A stretch of 9,993 bases of DNA, taken from NCBI GenBank assembly GCA_003448835.1, contig DLXM01000064.1:1-9993 (forward strand), in the 5' to 3' direction. This stretch comes from Bacteroidota bacterium. GTDB lineage: Bacteria; Bacteroidota; Rhodothermia; Balneolales; HLUCCA01. The notes under the pieces are model-generated. The model saw nothing but the letters and a program-made list of their open reading frames with translations, was not told where the DNA came from and searched no databases. Made by a program: the position numbers and the translations under genes. Shown here piece by piece: positions 7,607 to 9,993 of this stretch (position 1 is its first letter; each line of letters starts with the position of its first letter).

Positions 7607-9084
7607 TGGAGTCGCATTACCCTGCTTTAATTGTGTTTACGTATGTTGTATCAGCAATACTAATTACATTATTTGCTTTTTGGAAAGAGCGCCTTGCCTA
7701 CTTTTTTGCAGTCCTTGGAACTGGCACTGCTTCAGTTTTATCGGTGCTGGCCTTTCTAAACTATCTTACGGATGGTAGTCTTCGTTACTTTTTTGGCGGT
7801 TGGACACCACCTATTGGTATCGAATTTGTATATGATGGATTATCGGGCTTTTTCCTGCTAGTTATCAATATCATAGCACTTCTGGTTCTGATATACACCA
7901 AAAATCCGACTAACAAAGAACTTCCACAGAAAACGGTTCCATATTATGCCTTGGTAATGTTGATGTTGGTAGGTTTTAACGGTATAGTTTTAACCGGCGA
8001 CCTATTTAATCTCTATGTCTTTCTTGAAATTTCATCGCTTTCCAGTTATGCATTAATCTCAATCGGAAACAAAAAAGCTCCATTTTCTGCATTTAGGTAT
8101 CTAATTGTTGGCACTGTTGGGGGGACGTTATATCTCTTTGGTGTTGGATTTTTATATACGGTCACAGGCACGTTAAATTTGATAGACATGTCGACCATGT
8201 TGCCTGCAATCATTGAAGGTCGAGCCGTTTTCACTGCATTAATATTGATGGTTATGGGGATTGGAATCAAAGCAGCATTATTTCCAATGCATGGATGGCT
8301 TCCGGAAGCTTATGCTAATGCAGCTTCAGGTACAACTGCATTAATTGCCCCAATCGGAACAAAAGTGGCTGCGTATGTTTTGTTCAGGATATTCTTCTAT
8401 CTCTTTGGAATTGAACTTGTCGATACCATTGTCCCGGTAACATATATACTTGGCGGTCTTGCTGCCATTGGAATTCTATATGGTTCCATTATGGCAATTG
8501 CCCAAACCGATCTGAAGCGCATGCTCGCGTATAGTTCTGTTTCCCAAATTGGATATATCATTTTGGGATTAAGCATGGCAAATCCATGGGGCTTTGCCGG
8601 TGCATTACTTCATGTATTGAACCATGCCGTGATGAAAGCCAGTTTATTTATGGTCAGTGGTAATTTGATGTTCAAAGAAGGAAACACAGATATCACGAAG
8701 TTCAATGACTCCTTTCGGAAGAAGTATCCAGTAACCATGGCTTCATTTACCATCGCTGCTATTTCGATGGTCGGATTACCTCCACTCGCTGGATTTTTTA
8801 GCAAATGGTATCTGGTATTGGGCACAGTCGAAAACGCAAATTGGGTCTTTTTGGCTGTTATTCTTATTAGCTCCCTTCTTAATGCGGTTTATTTCTTTAG
8901 AATAATCGAAAAAGTTTACATGAAGAATTCTGCTGCGGGGCAAGTGGTTGCCGATAATAGCCGAAGAAATGAAGCTCCGTTTAGTATGATTTGGCCATTG
9001 ACCGTTTTGGCAGTGGCATTATTTGTTATTGGATTGTTTAATGCAGTCATCGTTGGGTTTCTAATGAATTTGTTTCCGATATAA
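7606..9084 (+). CDS. mrpD: Mrp antiporter subunit D (MnhD/MrpD)
   Basis: Large antiporter-type subunit (proton_antipo_M / NuoL-M-N family, MbhH equivalent), 492 residues, normal for MrpD, with about fourteen predicted helices. Residues of the proton path are present: E141 in YVFLEISSLSSYAL (137-150), K222 in GIKAALFPMHGWLPEA (220-235), and K253 in the broken helix with APIGTKVAAY (248-257). KRMLAYSSVSQIGY and LLHVLNHAVMKASLF follow as usual. These are the positions shown to matter in Bacillus MrpD-type subunits. The start is fixed by overlap with the mrpC stop; no Shine-Dalgarno. The next gene begins 28 bases after its TAA, the only real gap inside the operon. Confidence 0.95.
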   Translation: MESHYPALIVFTYVVSAILITLFAFWKERLAYFFAVLGTGTASVLSVLAFLNYLTDGSLRYFFGGWTPPIGIEFVYDGLSGFFLLVINIIALLVLIYTKNPTNKELPQKTVPYYALVMLMLVGFNGIVLTGDLFNLYVFLEISSLSSYALISIGNKKAPFSAFRYLIVGTVGGTLYLFGVGFLYTVTGTLNLIDMSTMLPAIIEGRAVFTALILMVMGIGIKAALFPMHGWLPEAYANAASGTTALIAPIGTKVAAYVLFRIFFYLFGIELVDTIVPVTYILGGLAAIGILYGSIMAIAQTDLKRMLAYSSVSQIGYIILGLSMANPWGFAGALLHVLNHAVMKASLFMVSGNLMFKEGNTDITKFNDSFRKKYPVTMASFTIAAISMVGLPPLAGFFSKWYLVLGTVENANWVFLAVILISSLLNAVYFFRIIEKVYMKNSAAGQVVADNSRRNEAPFSMIWPLTVLAVALFVIGLFNAVIVGFLMNLFPI

Positions 9085-9112
9085 TGTTAATGTTGATATT
9101 AAATATTGATCA

Positions 9113-9993
9113 ATGGATCAAAATCTGATTCCTTTATTTGCAATTCTGGTTTCACTCATTGCAGTGATACCGATTGTGTTGAGTTCATCATACCCGAACT
9201 TACGTGAGACCTGGACCATATTGGCCGGGCTTATTAAGTTTGGTTTAGTACTGACGTTGCTACCGGGAGCAGTTAATGGGGATGTTGTCGAGTTAGAATT
9301 GTTCGACATTTTACCTGGTGTTCCGTTTTTATTAAAGGCGGATCCTTTAGGAGTCTTTTTTGCAATCATAGCTTCGGGACTATGGATTTTTACTTCATTT
9401 TATTCAATTGGATATGTCCGCGGGGCCGGTGAGCATAAACAAACCCGGTATTTTGCGAGTTTTGCGGTCTGTTTGTCGGCTACCATTGGGATTGCATTTT
9501 CAGGAAATCTTATCACATTTATCGTTTTTTATGAGATGCTAACATTGGCTACGTACCCACTTGTAATCCATAACGAGAAAGAAAATGCCAAACAAGCCGG
9601 TCGAAAATATCTGGGATATACGTTAACCGCTGGACTTTTGCTTATTGCCGCGACCGCATTGGTATATCATTATACAGGTTCAGTAGAGTTTGTTCCCGGT
9701 GGACTGTTCGGTGATGTTGAATTACCACATACATCGATGTTGATCATATTTATTCTATTCCTTGGAGCTGTAGGTGTCAAAGCCGGTATAATGCCATTAC
9801 ATGGGTGGTTACCGGCTGCAATGGCAGCTCCGACCCCTGTGAGCGCATTGTTACATGCAGTTGCAGTGGTAAAGTCCGGTGTTTTTGCAGTAATTCGAGT
9901 CGTTGGCTTTGTTTTTGGTACGGAAGTAATGGGAAGTTATGGTTTAAATGACATTCTCATTGTGCTTTCGGGAACTACGATCATCGTAGCTTC
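9113..9993 (+). CDS. Second MrpD/MrpA-N-like antiporter subunit, cut by window edge
   Basis: The first 293 codons of another proton-antiporter-type subunit (NuoL/M/N, MrpA/MrpD superfamily); about 200 or more residues are expected beyond the right edge. Functional residues sit almost exactly as in the preceding MrpD: E141 in FIVFYEMLTLATYPL (136-150), K223 in GVKAGIMPLHGWLP (221-234) and K254 in LLHAVAVVKSGVF (246-258). H248 and the preceding APTPVSA (239-245) resemble MrpA/NuoL (APTPVSAYLHSATMVKAG) rather than MrpD, so this may stand in for the N-terminal part of MrpA. ATG at 9113 is the first possible start after an in-frame TGA (9107-9109); no Shine-Dalgarno. It is not a tandem copy of mrpD, as similarity is limited to superfamily motifs. 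Whether its C-terminus carries extra MrpA domains cannot be seen. Confidence 0.92.
   Translation, partial: MDQNLIPLFAILVSLIAVIPIVLSSSYPNLRETWTILAGLIKFGLVLTLLPGAVNGDVVELELFDILPGVPFLLKADPLGVFFAIIASGLWIFTSFYSIGYVRGAGEHKQTRYFASFAVCLSATIGIAFSGNLITFIVFYEMLTLATYPLVIHNEKENAKQAGRKYLGYTLTAGLLLIAATALVYHYTGSVEFVPGGLFGDVELPHTSMLIIFILFLGAVGVKAGIMPLHGWLPAAMAAPTPVSALLHAVAVVKSGVFAVIRVVGFVFGTEVMGSYGLNDILIVLSGTTIIVA

Noticed and set aside
5115..9993. Calling the operon a membrane-bound hydrogenase
   Set aside because: Gene order is compatible, but no hydrogenase large or small subunit or ferredoxin-like protein is inside the window. The antiporter reading needs nothing outside the window.

Overview
The window looks like ordinary chromosome of an AT-rich Gram-negative bacterium, most likely in the Bacteroidota/Balneolota/Rhodothermota part of the tree. 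The reasons are a UvrA lacking the first cysteine pair of its first zinc finger, several starts without a Shine-Dalgarno next to others with a good AAGGAG, TTG starts, and a split Mrp operon. This placement is inference from protein features, not proof. No mobile element, tRNA, rRNA or CRISPR array was found.

Left half, minus strand (4782 down to 1): uvrA (excision-repair damage-recognition ATPase), then a marC-family membrane protein, then an AGCS-family Na+/amino-acid symporter that runs off the left edge. Gaps of 100 bp or more separate these genes, so they need not form one operon. The uvrA-marC gap contains a nested inverted repeat. Both marC and the symporter lack an ATG at the expected place and probably start at TTG.

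Middle (4783-5114): a 332-bp AT-rich divergent intergenic region between uvrA and the plus-strand operon. It must hold the promoters for both directions. I can propose only a weak sigma70-like candidate for the plus strand and a small palindrome in the presumed leader.

Right half, plus strand (5115 to the right edge): nine tightly packed or overlapping genes for a multisubunit Mrp/Mnh-type cation/proton antiporter. The order is mrpE, mrpF, mrpG, mbhD-like, mbhE-like, mrpB, mrpC, mrpD and a second MrpD/MrpA-N-like gene that is cut off. There is no full-length MrpA. Its C-terminal parts are two small separate genes (MbhD- and MbhE-like) before mrpB, and a NuoL/MrpA-N-like antiporter subunit follows mrpD. 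For its first eight genes this is the order of the membrane module of archaeal Mbh hydrogenases and of split Mrp antiporters. Whether the complex is a stand-alone antiporter or is coupled to a redox module depends on genes beyond the right edge.

As inference, the Mrp complex would export Na+ in exchange for H+ and sustain a sodium gradient that the AGCS symporter could spend on amino-acid uptake. That would fit a marine or saline lifestyle. uvrA and marC have no obvious link to this.
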